A model generated the notes under the pieces. It was not told the DNA's origin. It did no database searches and worked only from the letters and a program-made list of their open reading frames with translations. From Phoenix dactylifera (Eukaryota > Streptophyta > Magnoliopsida > Arecales > Arecaceae), in assembly GCF_009389715.1 (NCBI RefSeq), contig NC_052392.1:35621360-35685359 (forward strand): 64,000 bases of DNA. Reading direction: 5' to 3'. The translations under genes were made by a program, and so were the position numbers. Below, one piece after another: positions 1-12,050 of this stretch; position 1 is the first letter of the stretch, and each line of letters begins with the position of its first letter.

Positions 1-1596
1 GTATGAACCTTACTATCCATGTACTACTTCATAAGAAATCTACATAAGATTAAGCTAAAAACCAGGGGTGTAAACTTGCAAAAGGTAAGCATACTCAATG
101 TTATGTTACATAGCTCAAGCTACATACAGTAGTAATTAGAATCCTACATGCTATTCTTAATATATGTTTAAAGAAAATTTTATATCCTGAATATATAGTA
201 AATTCCAGAAATTATTGTGCTAGCCTGGTTAATTGATAGGTGTTAATTTTCTGTACATACTAATTATTTATATATTTGTGAAAGACACTATAGTCTGGTT
301 GTGTAAGCAAAGAGTTATGGTGCCTTTTCTCATTACCTGACATGAGCCTCCCCATAGGCTGAGGTCCGCCAAGCGGCCCAAGTCAGGATAGGCAACCCAA
401 TTACGTCAAAGTTTTCATCCTAGAGTGTTTGAAACGTGGTTATACCAGTAACTCAACAGATGTGGAGACTATTAAAGAAGAGATTGAATAACCTATGCTC
501 TATCTTATTGCTGACGGGATGCATTTAAGTATGAAAACATCACAAGAACTATATTCTATGTCTAGCTCTCTTCTCGGTGGACTAATAAATGGGCTGAAAG
601 CTATATCAGTAGGCCGATATCTACTTCTCCTATTAAGATTTAATCGGAAAGCTACACGACATTGTTTTATAACTCGTTATAACAAATTACTCGTTGTTCA
701 TGTGACAAGGCGCCACCAACGTCTCCATTTTTAAAGTTTCACGTGTTCTCTCCCTTTGACCCACATGCTTGATGCAAATTGGAGCGTGCTTCTTATCCAA
801 TGATGGACTTCGGTGAAGCCCAGGCTACCACATAAGGAAGGGTAATCTTTTGCTTGGCCAGTGAAATTTTGCTGAAGTTAACACATGTCTAAGCACTCTT
901 AAAATGAATGTCTTTTGGATTCTAGCCAAAAAAAGAAGCCACACTATGGAAAATGAAAGAATGCTATATACTGCTCTATATACAATGCCGCAAGAGTACT
1001 TTGTGGCATGTAGTTTGCCCTGTAGAATGTTGTGTATTGCTCAATGGCTGCCATCAAAAGATGAATAGTTATTTGACAAAGCGACCTTACATGCCATACA
1101 CAATATATCATTATCGATAGCTGTCCATCTCTTGATGACGGCCATTCAGTGGTGTACAGTACTATATGGTGTAAACCGTACGTCGTAGAGGATCCTAGGT
1201 CTACTGGTGCACAACTAAGAGCATTATAATTTTGTACAAGGCATCTGCCAATTTTTTCTTAATGAATTCGGGTCCTGCACAATTCCCTTTTAAAAAAAGA
1301 AGTAAAAAAATATGCCAAATTTTGATGATGTGGACCCTCCATCATGTTCGCGTGATAGCTGTTAACCCTCTCATTCCAAGGTTTTCTCCTTACACTTTCT
1401 ATGCCACTTACAAATATATCTAACATAGATGGGGTCAATTGATGTTTGATTGTAAAAATTAATGACACAAGATCTAATCTTCTCAGATTTTTTATTTTAA
1501 TTTTTAAACCATAAGAGCTAACAAATTTATACATAAAGGATAATTCTATTAGACCACGAAACATATATAGTATTTTGTAATTAACTCATAATGAAG
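1..1596. other. Intergenic, no gene recognised
   Basis: AT-rich DNA with only short open frames and no recognisable domain, splice pattern or terminal repeats. It ends where homology to the region at about 12219 begins, so its right edge is the left boundary of segmental duplication copy A. Confidence 0.6.
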
Positions 1597-2345
1597 CACT
1601 ACTTTTGTTGAGACCTTTTGGGTTAGACTTAAATATATGCAACAAGATTATGTGTTTTTTCTCAAAAAGAAAAAAAAGAAGATCACGCCATTACTTATTT
1701 ACTTATCAAGTAACATGTTATTTTTTTGAATATTTTTTCTAGACCTATGCCAAATAGAGAAGGCCGCAATTGCTGATCAAACAGGTGCCCAATTGTATGC
1801 ATTTTAAACGTGATGTTATAATTAAAGGTTATCATTTTATCAGAAGTGAAAATGTCAATTAAGATTGTTGTTTGCTCAGAATGCAAGTTTGGCTGCGACC
1901 ACACAAAAATAGCAGGTAAAACAAAGGTGATTGATTGCGATTCCGAAAACGAACAAACAGCAATGATAAGGTGGTTATCCAACAACTCTTTAGTTTACTA
2001 CTATATTACTTTCGATTGAGAACCAATAATAGATGGACACCACCTAGGCAAAAGCATATTATTAGCACGTATTAGTACAAGAATGTTTTAATCCAATAAA
2101 TCGGGGAACTACATACAAGACCCCAAGAAATAAGGAAAATCTAATATATAAACTTAGACAAATCACTATTTACTAACGAAAGCTATATTTTAAGAAGTCC
2201 TGCAGAAATTGCATCCCAAGATCTGAACCTGGAATGCCGAAAACGGTGCTTACAGACAAGCCAAATCCATTTGGCTTACACACAAATTATATATAAGTTT
2301 TACATGCAAGTTGTACTACTGAAACCTTGCAAATTGAGTAGCATT

Positions 2346-4121
2346 TCAGTCTCCCCCTCCCCCAGCATTCGTGTCTGAGAGGACGGACCAATGATTTCCA
2401 CAGCTATAGACCGAGCAGAAGGCCTCTACGCACGTCAAAACCAGCAGCAGAACGGTGGCCAGAAGCGTAAGGATCTGCCACGATCCAAACACATAGGCTT
2501 TCGCGAACTTCCGGCTCTGAACAGTCCACCGACTGTCATAAAACTTGTTCACATCAACCAACACTTTGTCTATGAAGGCCACTTTCGTCAACCTCACTGA
2601 TTTGCTCATGCCATTCCAAAGCTTTGCCACCTCCTCATCGTTCTTCATCCGGTTCAGGATGATCCCCTTTTGCCTTAACAGCTTCACGTCCTCCTTGGTG
2701 TCGATAATCCCATTGATCAACTCAGTGTATCGAGTGAAAACCATCGGCCCCGACTCGACCGACATCTCATATGCTACAAGATTCCTCAATAGGACTTCAG
2801 TGTTGGTGTCCAAACTCACAGTAGGGAGATGAAGAGTGGCAGTTTTCACATCGAACGCGATCGTCGTTAAGTCCCCGCTGGTTGGTGAGAACTTGACACC
2901 GGCCTTTGTGAGCTCAGTCACTGAAGGGACCATGATCTCTTCAACCAAAGGAGGTCTGTTACCAGATTCTTCATCTTCTGATTTTCCATCTCCACTGAAG
3001 AACAGATTTCCGATGGGAGCGGCCAAGATCGAGATCCCTGGGAGATGGGTGATGATCTTCCAGGGAACCTTCGCTATGAACTTGAAGGGCTTTATAATGA
3101 GAACTTTCACAATTTTTGAATCTGATGCCGAACTCCAAACTGAATTAAAGAGCTGCTTCACATAGCTTGGATCTGTCGGGGGCTTCTCCTCATTTGACTC
3201 AGGGACATCGACGTGGTCTTCGATTTCATTGGTTTTGCTTTCTTCCTTGACCTTTGGAACGACGACAAAGTAGAGCAGTTGCAACAAGTGTGCATACCTT
3301 TTAGTGTCGATGCTTGATAAGTTATCCATCACCTTAAATGGAGAAACCTCCTTCACGAACCCTATTAGCATCGTCGAGAGTTGACGATCGGCAATTTCGC
3401 ATGAAGTGCTCTGAAATCGCAGAATCTTTCTTACTATATTGAGGGGTATCTGGTTCTCAAGCATCACGATGTCCCTAAGGATAGAATTATAGGCCAACTT
3501 CATCCTTTCAGCATCCACCATATGGGACATTGATGTCGCCTTCTTGAAGGCCTTTCCCTCTGCATCGGCGTAGTTGCGAAGGAACTCGAGCAAGAAGGAT
3601 GCATCAATAACCATCATCCATGCTAGAGTCTCTCCACTCAAATCAAGGTGCCTAAACAACATTATAAGCACAAAGATCAGAATAGTACGCACCCAAAAAT
3701 GACAGGTATAAAATAGCAGGCACTGGAATAAAGTAAATAACTATGTAGAGGAGATAAGAGGACACCTATGGTAGTGGGATCTAATCTTGGGTTCTTTCTT
3801 CATGAAGTGTTCCACAGCTTGTTCGAGTTTGAGTTTTTGGAGCCGCTTCTGTGTCCTCTTGGCTGTGGCGAGTTTGTACCGCTCCATCTCATAGAGATGG
3901 GGGTTCCAATGGTGGTACGGCCCGAGTGCAAAGAGCTGCGGGGTGTAGGCTTCAGGATTGGTGGAGAGTAATGCTTTGGGGACGCTGAAGACAGAGACGG
4001 GGATTCGGACATCCTCTTCGTCCTCCTCGTCAAAGGTATTACGAATTTGGATCACCCATCGTCGCTCATCAAAGAGCAGAGAATCGTTGGAAGAGGTTAA
4101 TGAGGAATCCAGAGACGCCAT
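2346..4121 (-). CDS. DUF247 / UPF0481 membrane protein (paralogue 1)
   Basis: This is a two-exon gene. Exon 1 is 4121-3766 and exon 2 is 3651-2346, joined across a 114-bp GT..AG intron to give 553 codons without interruption. The N-terminus has a Ser-rich start, then RWVIQIRNTF, an IPVSVFSVPK segment, PQLFALGPYHH and EMERYKLA, which together are the signature of DUF247 (Pfam PF03140). The middle carries an acidic, variable stretch. The C-terminal part has RYTELINGIIDT and WNGMSKSVRLT blocks, one hydrophobic helix at about residues 505-530 and a short Cys-rich tail ending in four glycines and Asp. Biochemical function is unknown for the family; some grass members are the pollen-side candidates at the S and Z self-incompatibility loci. 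Any such role here is inference. It is highly similar to the copy at 13228-14996. The start was chosen because the MASLDSS start is shared among paralogues. Confidence 0.93.
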
Positions 4122-4210
4122 ATACTCTTCCCACGAAGAATGGTTCCTCAGAACAGTAGTATATCTGCAACAAATCTGCTTGCGTTTCTTGGATGGGTAG
4201 GTTGACGGAT

Positions 4211-4220
4211 ACTTAAAGGC
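4211..4220 (-). promoter_or_regulatory. Degraded TATA-like site of paralogue 1
   Basis: On the minus strand this reads GCCTTTAAGT, about 90 bp upstream of the ATG. The same position in the second copy reads CTTTATAAGC. The first copy therefore lacks two bases (TA) inside the TATA core. Role as a promoter is inferred from position. Confidence 0.4.
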
Positions 4221-4373
4221 TCAAAATGTCACCGGGAAGAGATGTGGGGGTTACGTTTGTTAACCTTGATGTCACGGACTTGAAAGGGGCTTTTTAACTT
4301 TTTTTGTTTTGGGTGCAAATACGACAAATCCTAGCAAGAGTTCTTGATTCACTACGTCCGGATCCGTTTATCC

Positions 4374-4374
<1 letters not shown>

Positions 4375-4449
<75 letters not shown>
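4375..4449. repeat. (AT)n microsatellite
   Basis: About 75 bp of uninterrupted AT dinucleotides. The counterpart in copy B (15236-15261) is only about 26 bp, so the locus has changed length since duplication. Confidence 0.97.
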
Positions 4450-4451
<2 letters not shown>

Positions 4452-4729
4452 TAGACAATTATTTTTGTTTATAATCTTATTTTATTTTATATTGCATTTA
4501 GTTTATAATCCTATTCAATTTTATATAATATTGTAAATTTTTATAAAAATAAATAGTCATATTAATATATTTATGATTCTATTTTCTTCAACTGAATAAA
4601 CTCTTTGATTTGATGGTAATAACATATATTTGACTATCTAGCTAATATCTATATGTATATGTCAAAAATAATATAGATGCCGAGTTTTGCATATGAATAA
4701 TATCTTATCTCTATTCGACAATTATAAAC

Positions 4730-5440
4730 AAACATACGTTTGATTATACTTTTCACAATCCAGATCCTTATCCAAAAGCTTGCTAGAAGGCGCTCACACA
4801 AGCACTCACATACTTTTCCATTTAAGTCCTAATATTCTCATCAGGTTAAGAGTTGAAATTTATTCAAATCTAATAATAAGCACCACGATAGACTCGTGGT
4901 CAATCTCAATAAACTCGTGCTGCAGTATCGTTTAGTATATATAGGCTTAGGCCAAGTTCGAACTGATATCATTTGTCATAACTCAGGAACCAATCCAAAA
5001 ACTAGCTAGAAAGTATTATTTGGATTCTGTGACCTTATATGTATATATCCAAAATCTATCTGGTACACAGTCGATGTGGGACTAAATACATGCCCGCACA
5101 AGATATCACAGTCTCTCTATTTAAGACTTGACGTCCTTGCCAAGCTAATAGTGCAAATCCATTAAAATTTAATTAATCATAAACACAACGATCGGCTTAT
5201 GATCAATCCCAATGAACTCATACAACAATATCCCCTAGTTCACATAGCTTATGAGCCAAATCCGCTCCGATACCACTTGTTACAATACAGGACCTTATCC
5301 AAAAAATAGTTAGAACGTATTATTTGAACTTCTTGACCCTGTATAAATATTCAAGATATACAGTGTATAACCAGTGTGGAATTAAACATACATAACAGCT
5401 GTCCAATTAATCTGTATTCAATCCATTTTCACTCTTATGT
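4730..5440 (-). repeat. TRIM-like repeat cluster with tRNA-Met PBS-like motif
   Basis: Two related paragraphs each start near 'TGT(T/C)A..ACTCAGGA' and continue through a 'CTAGCTAGAA..GTATTATTTG' block and a 'TATAAATAT..AAAAT' block. Just before the second start, GCTCCGATACCA (5264-5275) is the reverse complement of TGGTATCGGAGC, one base from the initiator-Met primer-binding site of plant LTR elements. A degenerate version precedes the first paragraph. Short terminal repeats around a non-coding core with a PBS fit a terminal-repeat retrotransposon in miniature on the minus strand. Similar paragraphs recur at about 15570-16120, 19310-19560 and, more loosely, 43060-43270. The exact LTR edges are unclear. 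Confidence 0.45.
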
Positions 5441-5604
5441 TTTACTGTTATTGTTTTGTATTGCCATTTTGTCGGTGAGAGTTGATGTCTGGTGCTTTGG
5501 GCAACAAGTCATGGAGGCATATAAACATTTTTAGCTCTCGTGGACCACAATGAGAGGTCAATTTCAGAGTCAATTTGGCACTAAAGTTTGCAAGGGGATG
5601 GAAG

Positions 5605-6518
5605 TAAGGCTGCAAATGGGTCGGGTCGACCCGTGACCCGACCCGACCCGCGTAGACCCGACCCGACCCAAATTTTAGGACCCGCGGGTCCGGGTCGGGT
5701 CCTAAAATTGGACCCGAATCATTTTCTGGGTCGGGTCTGGGTTTACCAAACGGACCCGACCCGACCCGAATGGACCCGAAGAGAGAGAGGAAAAGCAAAA
5801 GAAAGTCTTTTCTTTTTCTTTTTCTTTTTTTTTTGGCGTGGGTTGTGGTACTGTTGGTCAGTGTGGGAGGATAGCAAGTTAGCAACAAGCATAGGTTCAC
5901 AGAATCCAAAGGAACGTCGGCCCGTCAGGATTCTCTCTCGATCTATTACACTGTTGAGACCTCTGGTGTCTCGGTAGCTGCTTTTTTTTTTTTTCCTTCT
6001 GTTTTTTGGTTTTTGTTTCTTTTTAACTTTTGAAGGGAGAAAGTGAGGGAACACTGCAACTGAATATGGGTCATGTGCCAGTTTTCTGTAATGGAATTGG
6101 ATTTTGGAAGAAGGTCTGGGATTTTTTTTGTCCTCGTGAGAGGGGAGCTGGGAGACACCGAGTTCCGTCCAATCAGTCATATAGATTAAATATAGTGTGT
6201 CATGGGTCATTTGTTCTGATTGGAGCTCAATTGCAAAGTCTTTCAAGTCATGGGTCACCCAGCACCTCATAATTATGATATGACCAAATAAGATTTATCC
6301 AAATTTTTTTCCAAAAATACAAAAACATTGGATCCGATTGGACCCGGACCCGACCCGAATCAGACCCGGACCCGATCCGAACCCGACTCGGACCCGACCC
6401 GACCCAACCCGATCTTCAACCGGGTCGGATCCGGGTCCAAAATTGGGACCCGAACAAAAAATCGGGTCGGATCGGGGTCACCTAGGACCCGACCCGACCC
6501 GACCCATTTGCACCCTTG
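5605..6518. mobile_element. Non-autonomous hAT-type transposon, 914 bp
   Basis: The ends are inverted repeats: left TAAGGCTGCAAATGGG, right (reverse complement) CAAGGGTGCAAATGGG. GATGGAAG lies on both sides (5597-5604 and 6519-6526), an 8-bp target-site duplication as expected for hAT. Copy B keeps the unoccupied site with a single GATGGAAG at about 16334, which confirms insertion after duplication. Subterminal regions (about 5617-5780 and 6335-6505) are dense arrays of GGGTCGGGTC or GACCCGACCC motifs in opposite orientation, a common arrangement for plant hAT transposase binding sites. No transposase is encoded; long open frames rich in Arg, Pro, Asp and Gly are by-products of the arrays. 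Confidence 0.85.
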
Positions 6519-7055
6519 GATGGAAGGAACAGTAGGAAGGATCCGCAATAAGCGGCGGCACGTGGCTCTAAAAGAAGAGAACCAAATTAAATATTCTAAC
6601 ACGCACTCGACCACGTGCTCGTCAGAACAAAAGCTATCTTTATGCTTCAAATGATGGTTTCAAGGTGCACGCAATGCACGTTTCCGGTATATATGGACAA
6701 CTGAAGTAGTGAATTCGAAGTGTGAACAAATTTATTAATACATGACATAAATAGAAAAGTCAAGGAATTCATACAAAAATTTTAAACATTTGCGAGGGAT
6801 TGCATGTGCAAAGATTCTACGTTATCTTATTAATAAAATTAGTATAAGTTAGGAAGTTATTGGGGGGACCCAGAAATTTTCATGCATCCCTTAATTAATT
6901 TCCTTACCTATTGTTGTTGTCAACTGAAGCTGGCCAAAGGAAATCAAAATTAAGTTCTTTATTAAATTGTTTAAGCTTAGTCAGGACCGGTGTTTTGTCA
7001 AGGCATTATAAATCGGCCTCATAGATCTTTACCTCCATTTTCTCGAAACAAGTCT

Positions 7056-7438
7056 GTTAGGGGTGGAGGGGGCTAGGGACTTAGTCCCACGTCGGTTGAG
7101 TAGCAAAAAAGATTGTACCTTAAAAGGAGGAGCAAAAATTTCTTCCCTCAGGAGGCGTCTTTTGAAGGGCAAAACTATGAGGGAGGCTTCTACCTGCTCC
7201 AAAGCGAACAATACCTCCTGTGGGGATGCATCCTCTTTTCCTGCTCTAACAGATAGTGTGGTGAGCATGGACCCCCCATAAACCCCACACGAATTCTTGC
7301 TGCTCCTTAGTCTCACATCAGTTGAGTAGTGGAAAGGAATGTGCCTTAAATGGATGGGCAAAAATTTCTTTCCTTTTTTAGCTTTAGCAAAACAGACAAT
7401 ACCTCTTGTGGGAATGCATCCCTTTTTCTGCTCTAGCA
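7056..7438. mobile_element. Dimeric insertion with snRNA USE-like motifs
   Basis: About 383 bp absent at the matching sites in copies B (about 16790) and C (about 20225) and flanked by AAGTCT on both sides. It consists of two related units, about 7082-7250 and 7307-7437. Each starts TTAGTCCCACGTCGG or TTAGTCTCACATCAG, followed by TTGAGTAG, a CCTTAAA box and GCAAAAATTTCTT, and ends with ACAATACCTC..GTGGG. The first motif resembles RTCCCACATCG, the upstream sequence element of plant snRNA genes, with a TATA-like box some 30 bp downstream. It could be a small LTR-type element (LTR, short core, deleted LTR) or a dispersed snRNA-promoter-like repeat. It has no coding capacity. Confidence 0.6.
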
Positions 7439-8475
7439 AAGTCTTAAAAATATTTGCAGAAAAAAAGAAAAATAAGAGAAGAAGTGAGTGAGAAAAGAGA
7501 TTTTATTGCTCTCTTACTTCACATTCGGTACATTTCAGAAGTTATATATACTCATGTACATACTTCATATAAGGAAAATAATATAGACTGATATAGCATC
7601 ACACTAATCAAAAAAAAAATACTATAGGTGATACAGGTAACAAAGAAAAATAATATAAATTGATATATGATTATGCTAATAAAAAATAATATTATGAGTG
7701 ATGCAGGTTATTACGTGATCCCTAAACTTATACTGACAACAAGGACTGCAAATGAATTAGGATGGATTCAAGTCTACTCACCTTTTTTGATCCCAGCATT
7801 AGGTTCTAAAAAAAATTCAATCAATGGATTCAAGCGAGGCCACAATTTTCCCCAAGTTTAATTATATATTGTCCAGCTCCAATACGCCAGCTAATCATCT
7901 TTAGGTTAATAGATCTGCTTCTCTGAAACATATTCCATTCAGTCAATTGTAGCCGTTGGGTTCAATAATTCAGGTTCATATTCAATTCAAACAATCCAGC
8001 TGTATCGTTGATTCTTGTAAACGGTGGTCCAAACAACCCAGCTACCGCGGAGACCACCCAAGACAGAGTAGACGTGGCCCGCATTAGAAGTAAATTAATC
8101 TGCAGTGAAGGAAATTAAGTAACTAAACTAGGCTAACTCCATCCAATGCTCTTGGATTTGGATATCTAAATGGGCTGGGTGTTAAGGTCCGTAGGCCAAT
8201 CCCTAGTTATCTATTTCTTTTAAAGTTTAATTACAACGACATGAAACCATTTTAGAACTCATATATGTGGCAATTCCTTTCCCTTTTCATGCCAAAGAGC
8301 TGATAATATTTTTGACCGAGTCCATGTTGGGCTGAGGTTGTCATTTTGGGTTGGCCCAAGCACTTCAGCCAGTCTGGTAGGAGGAAAGCTTTTACCTTTT
8401 GAGCATAAAATTTGATCAACTGCATGCAGAAGTAAACATGAAGTTTTAACGTGGACGTAAACATTATTAAGAAGC

Positions 8476-10690
8476 TTTAACACTAAATAATAGAAAATAT
8501 TTACCTGTGGATACCCAAGGAGGAGAAGAAACATGGAACCAAGAAACCAGGGAGAGAATCTCGTTAGGCTTTGAAGACGTTTTGGGAACTTGACTCCAGA
8601 ATAATTTAAATCCTATTCTTGTGATAAAGGACTCAAAAAGTTCATCTACCGGCTTGAAGACCAACTAGTGAAGAACCTAAAACTCTAGATCTAACATCTT
8701 CCACTAAAATAGATTAACAAACCAAACAAATAAATAAAAAGCGTTACCTTCATTGGCTGAGGTAGACCTTGAAACAAGGTGCTTCTTTAGCCTTCTGAAT
8801 AGGTTCATGGGCCGTAAACTGAATTGGTCATGGGCCAACCAATTTCTGAAAGCTCTATCATGGGCAGGCTGGTCAGCTTTCCAGGCCTTTCTTCCAATAA
8901 TCCTTTTGGACTGGGCCGGCCACCCTAAGTCCAATTGACGATCATCACAGAGCCCAACATTCTATCATAGAATACAAAATAATGCAGGTCTTTTTTTTCT
9001 TTTGTTTGCATGTGTCCCTCTAAATATATAAAGTTGTATGAATGTGCTTGCATATATGCATTTATAAATTACTATTTTTTTGCATGTATACACTTTTAAA
9101 TTATTTTTCATTTTCTTTCCATGCTGTCTAAAGCTCTGGAGACATGAATTATTCAAAATTGAAATGACCGAAATATTCTTAAATAGTAGATGTGCAAAAT
9201 GGATAATTTATAATATTATACATGCATATAGAAAACTTTCGAGGCTATAAACATATAATACGAATAAGAAAAATTACAAAGACTCCCTTCCAAGTTCGGG
9301 TTATTAATACTTAAATCCCAAAAGTTTAAAAAGTGCTAATTAACCATCAAAACTTCAAATTCTTTACAATATGGCTCGGCCGTTTATATCCATTATAAAA
9401 TGTGAACATATAATTATTTGTAATAATGAATTTGTAAGTGTATACATGTATTTTCAAATATTTATAAGCACATATGTCTGTATATTGATTGAAACCCCTT
9501 TTTATTATGACTGAATTAGTTGTCCTCTAATCTAGTCATCCTTTGGTTTGGGTCTTATCCTTCATAGGTTTCCTTCATATATGATACTATTTTACAATCA
9601 ATTATATGTACTAGTAGTTTTTATATTATTCTATTTGGTCTTGAATCTTAGTGTCCAACCCTGTCTTTGTTTCATTCCTGGAGTATTAGTTCTTTTAGGT
9701 AATACCTGAATATCTAAACTAGACTATAAGGGAAAAAAAAGAGAATAGTTTTCCTCAACCAAGTCGAGTCTAATCACAAACTTGGATAAAGCCCGCTCTT
9801 AACCTGGATGTAAACAAACACATCTACCTGCATATAATGAAACTCATCCCAAAACAAAATCAGAACTTCTAAAATTTAGTTATAAAGATACACATCTACC
9901 TGCAATTATAGCAATAACTTTCCATGACACGGATCATATAAGTTGATCTACAACTCTTCATACAACGCAAAGACTGCTCATCAAGAATGGGACTAGCTAA
10001 TTCATAACTTGCATATAAAGAAAGGTATTCAAGACGGTCTAAATCCAGATACAGAGCTAGAGATGTTCATAAAAGCTTGTTAATGTTGATTAACATACAA
10101 AGTTTTTAGTACCCAAAGGACAAATCCAAAATATGTCCCCACAATCACAAGTCATCTTTCCTACGATCCACAAACCTAGAAATGCATGATTACAAGCCCT
10201 AAAATGATCAAATGATAAAAAAATTCAAATGAAAAATAACTTGTTGAGAATGACAAAATCTTCATCACTCCAGCAGTACATGTGATCAAACATACAATTA
10301 GCACAAAAACTACCGAGATTGAGATTCAACTCTTTATCAACTAACAAATTAGCAGAACTTGAGAAATTCTTTAAGGAATGAAATTTTCTTCACCACACTA
10401 ACATATGGGTAAAGAGGTATAGCTAATTATGACACTCCTCAAATTAGAACGACATAAGGTCCTTAGGTGTAACTTGATATTCTCGGTGTATTGCATGAAT
10501 CTTTTATAATAGCACCTTCTAGAGTGTTATGCAATGCATTCTATGCCTTTAAAACTAGCCAACTCTTATGGTTGACATAAGCAACAAAATGCTACGAGAT
10601 TCCAAAAACATCTAACCACTACTAATCAAAGCCAGTTCATTAGATAAAAGCCAAGTGCATCTAACTTTTAGAGCATAGGCATATCTAATC
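8476..10690. other. Intergenic spacer, no gene recognised
   Basis: AT-rich, single-copy-looking DNA following the end of copy A. Open frames are short and show no domain. I see no terminal repeats or RNA genes here. Confidence 0.55.
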
Positions 10691-12050
10691 ATCTACCAAT
10701 CAAGATTGTAGACAGGCATGATCTTATCCAATTGAAGGCTTCTTCCTTCCAGCTTGCTTGCGGTGTCCGTTTCATTCTGGTGCCACAAAAATTGCATGTA
10801 TACCTTCTCTAGTCGACGATCTCTCTCTTGAGCCATGTTCTTTAGGCCTGCAAATTTTTTGTGACAAGCAATTGACATAAGACAAATATCATAAAGTTAG
10901 ACTAGTGCAATGTGGCAAGGTGTTACCTCCTAGACTTGTTCTGTATAGAAGATGAGGATATTGAATCTTGAGATTCTCCCATTATCAAGATTTTCAAGTT
11001 TTTACAAGATGTCCAAACTCACTACAATGCTTGCAATGGTGGATATTTTCTGAGGCATTCATATCTATACCTCTAATTCTCTTCTTGTTTGATCTCTTAG
11101 TATGCCTTAGAGACTGAGTTTAGGAGGCAACACCTTGTATCCAACATCAATTTCATCCACTGGGCCTTGTTAAGCAAAGGTGAAATACTTTGACATAATT
11201 TTCCAAATTCGCATCTCTTATATTACAAATAAAGGATGCAATAGGAACATAAGGAATACCTAACAACTCCCACACACAGTAGAAGCACCTTCCCATTTAG
11301 AATTACTTCAAATCTTCCTTCCTTCTCAGTTATCTCTACTCTGTTATTAATGGTTCCGCCAATATTATAGTAACCTAACTTAAGGTTGATATCACTCATA
11401 TGCTTCATCACCACAGGAACTAAATTTTCTCCTAGCAGGCAGCCATTCTCTTTCTAGGTTCCATATTTACCATATTTATTTTCTTACAACATCCAACAAA
11501 TCAAGAATGGGTCTATGTTTAACCTTAGAAATTTAGGCGTTGAATAACTCCGAAAGATTGTTCGTTATGTAGGGGCACTTAGTTCTCATGCCTAACAAAG
11601 ATCCACTCTACAAACTAATGTTTTCAGCATTAACATGCTTGAGTGCCCTAAGCTAGCCTTCTAAATTTGTTCCTCGACATTGTCATGCTAAAATTTTATG
11701 AATGACCTTGTAGCTTTGCATATCTTGATTTTAAGTCCATTTTCTTAGAACTTTATTTGGAAGTATTGGTATATGTGCCTCATGCATTTTTTTTATATTT
11801 TGCTTGGAGGTATGCATATTGTACTGCTTCTTTTGCTCCTTTCTACTGATTTGATACAAGTACTAGATCTTTCGGAGTTTCCAACTGATTCCTTAAGTGC
11901 CTTCAAAATCCACATCCAACTATCACTACTTTTTGATTCTTCCATATCAAAAACAGTAACAAATAAACCATTATTTCTATCAAGTGCTATGGCTGCCATC
12001 TCTACACCCTTGATCTTCCCCTTTAAGTGATAGCAAACTAGGCCTGAAGA
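10690..12050 (-). pseudogene. Decayed MuDR-type (MULE) transposase
   Basis: Reading the minus strand from about 12030, a segment with MAAIALDRNNGLF, then SSDSWMWILKALKE matches the conserved MULE transposase core, in which the element's own 'ala-val-gly-x-asp-x-asn' and 'asp-ser-trp-x-trp-phe' blocks occur. About 400 bp further on, NLSESFNA followed after a stop by ISKVKHRPILDLLD matches the downstream 'asn..glu-ser-phe-asn' block. Near 11330 EKEGRFEVILNGK resembles the zone just before the SWIM zinc finger. Stops and frame changes separate the pieces, so it is dead. It lies between duplication copies A and B. Terminal inverted repeats were not found. Confidence 0.65.

Larger units (their letters stand above)
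1597..8475. repeat. Segmental duplication, copy A
   Basis: This block, including the DUF247 gene at 2346-4121 and its 3' and 5' flanks, reappears in the same orientation at about 12219-17577. Matching landmarks are a CTACTTTTGTTGA motif at about 1600 and 12220, the whole gene, the (AT)n tract at 4375 and 15236, and a CTTGACC..TATAAATAT paragraph at about 5330 and 16045. Its last part (about 7920-8475) also matches about 21940-22440 in copy C. Copy A alone carries the hAT element at 5605-6518 and the insertion at 7056-7438. Edges were set by eye and may be off by tens of bases. Confidence 0.85.

Noticed and set aside
2391..3165. Plus-strand open frames antisense to the DUF247 gene
   Set aside because: Shadows of the minus-strand exon; the same shadows appear in each paralogue.
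5448..6654. Open frames with Arg-Pro-Asp or Gly-Ser-Gly-Arg-Val repeats
   Set aside because: By-products of the GGGTCGGGTC arrays at the ends of the hAT element.
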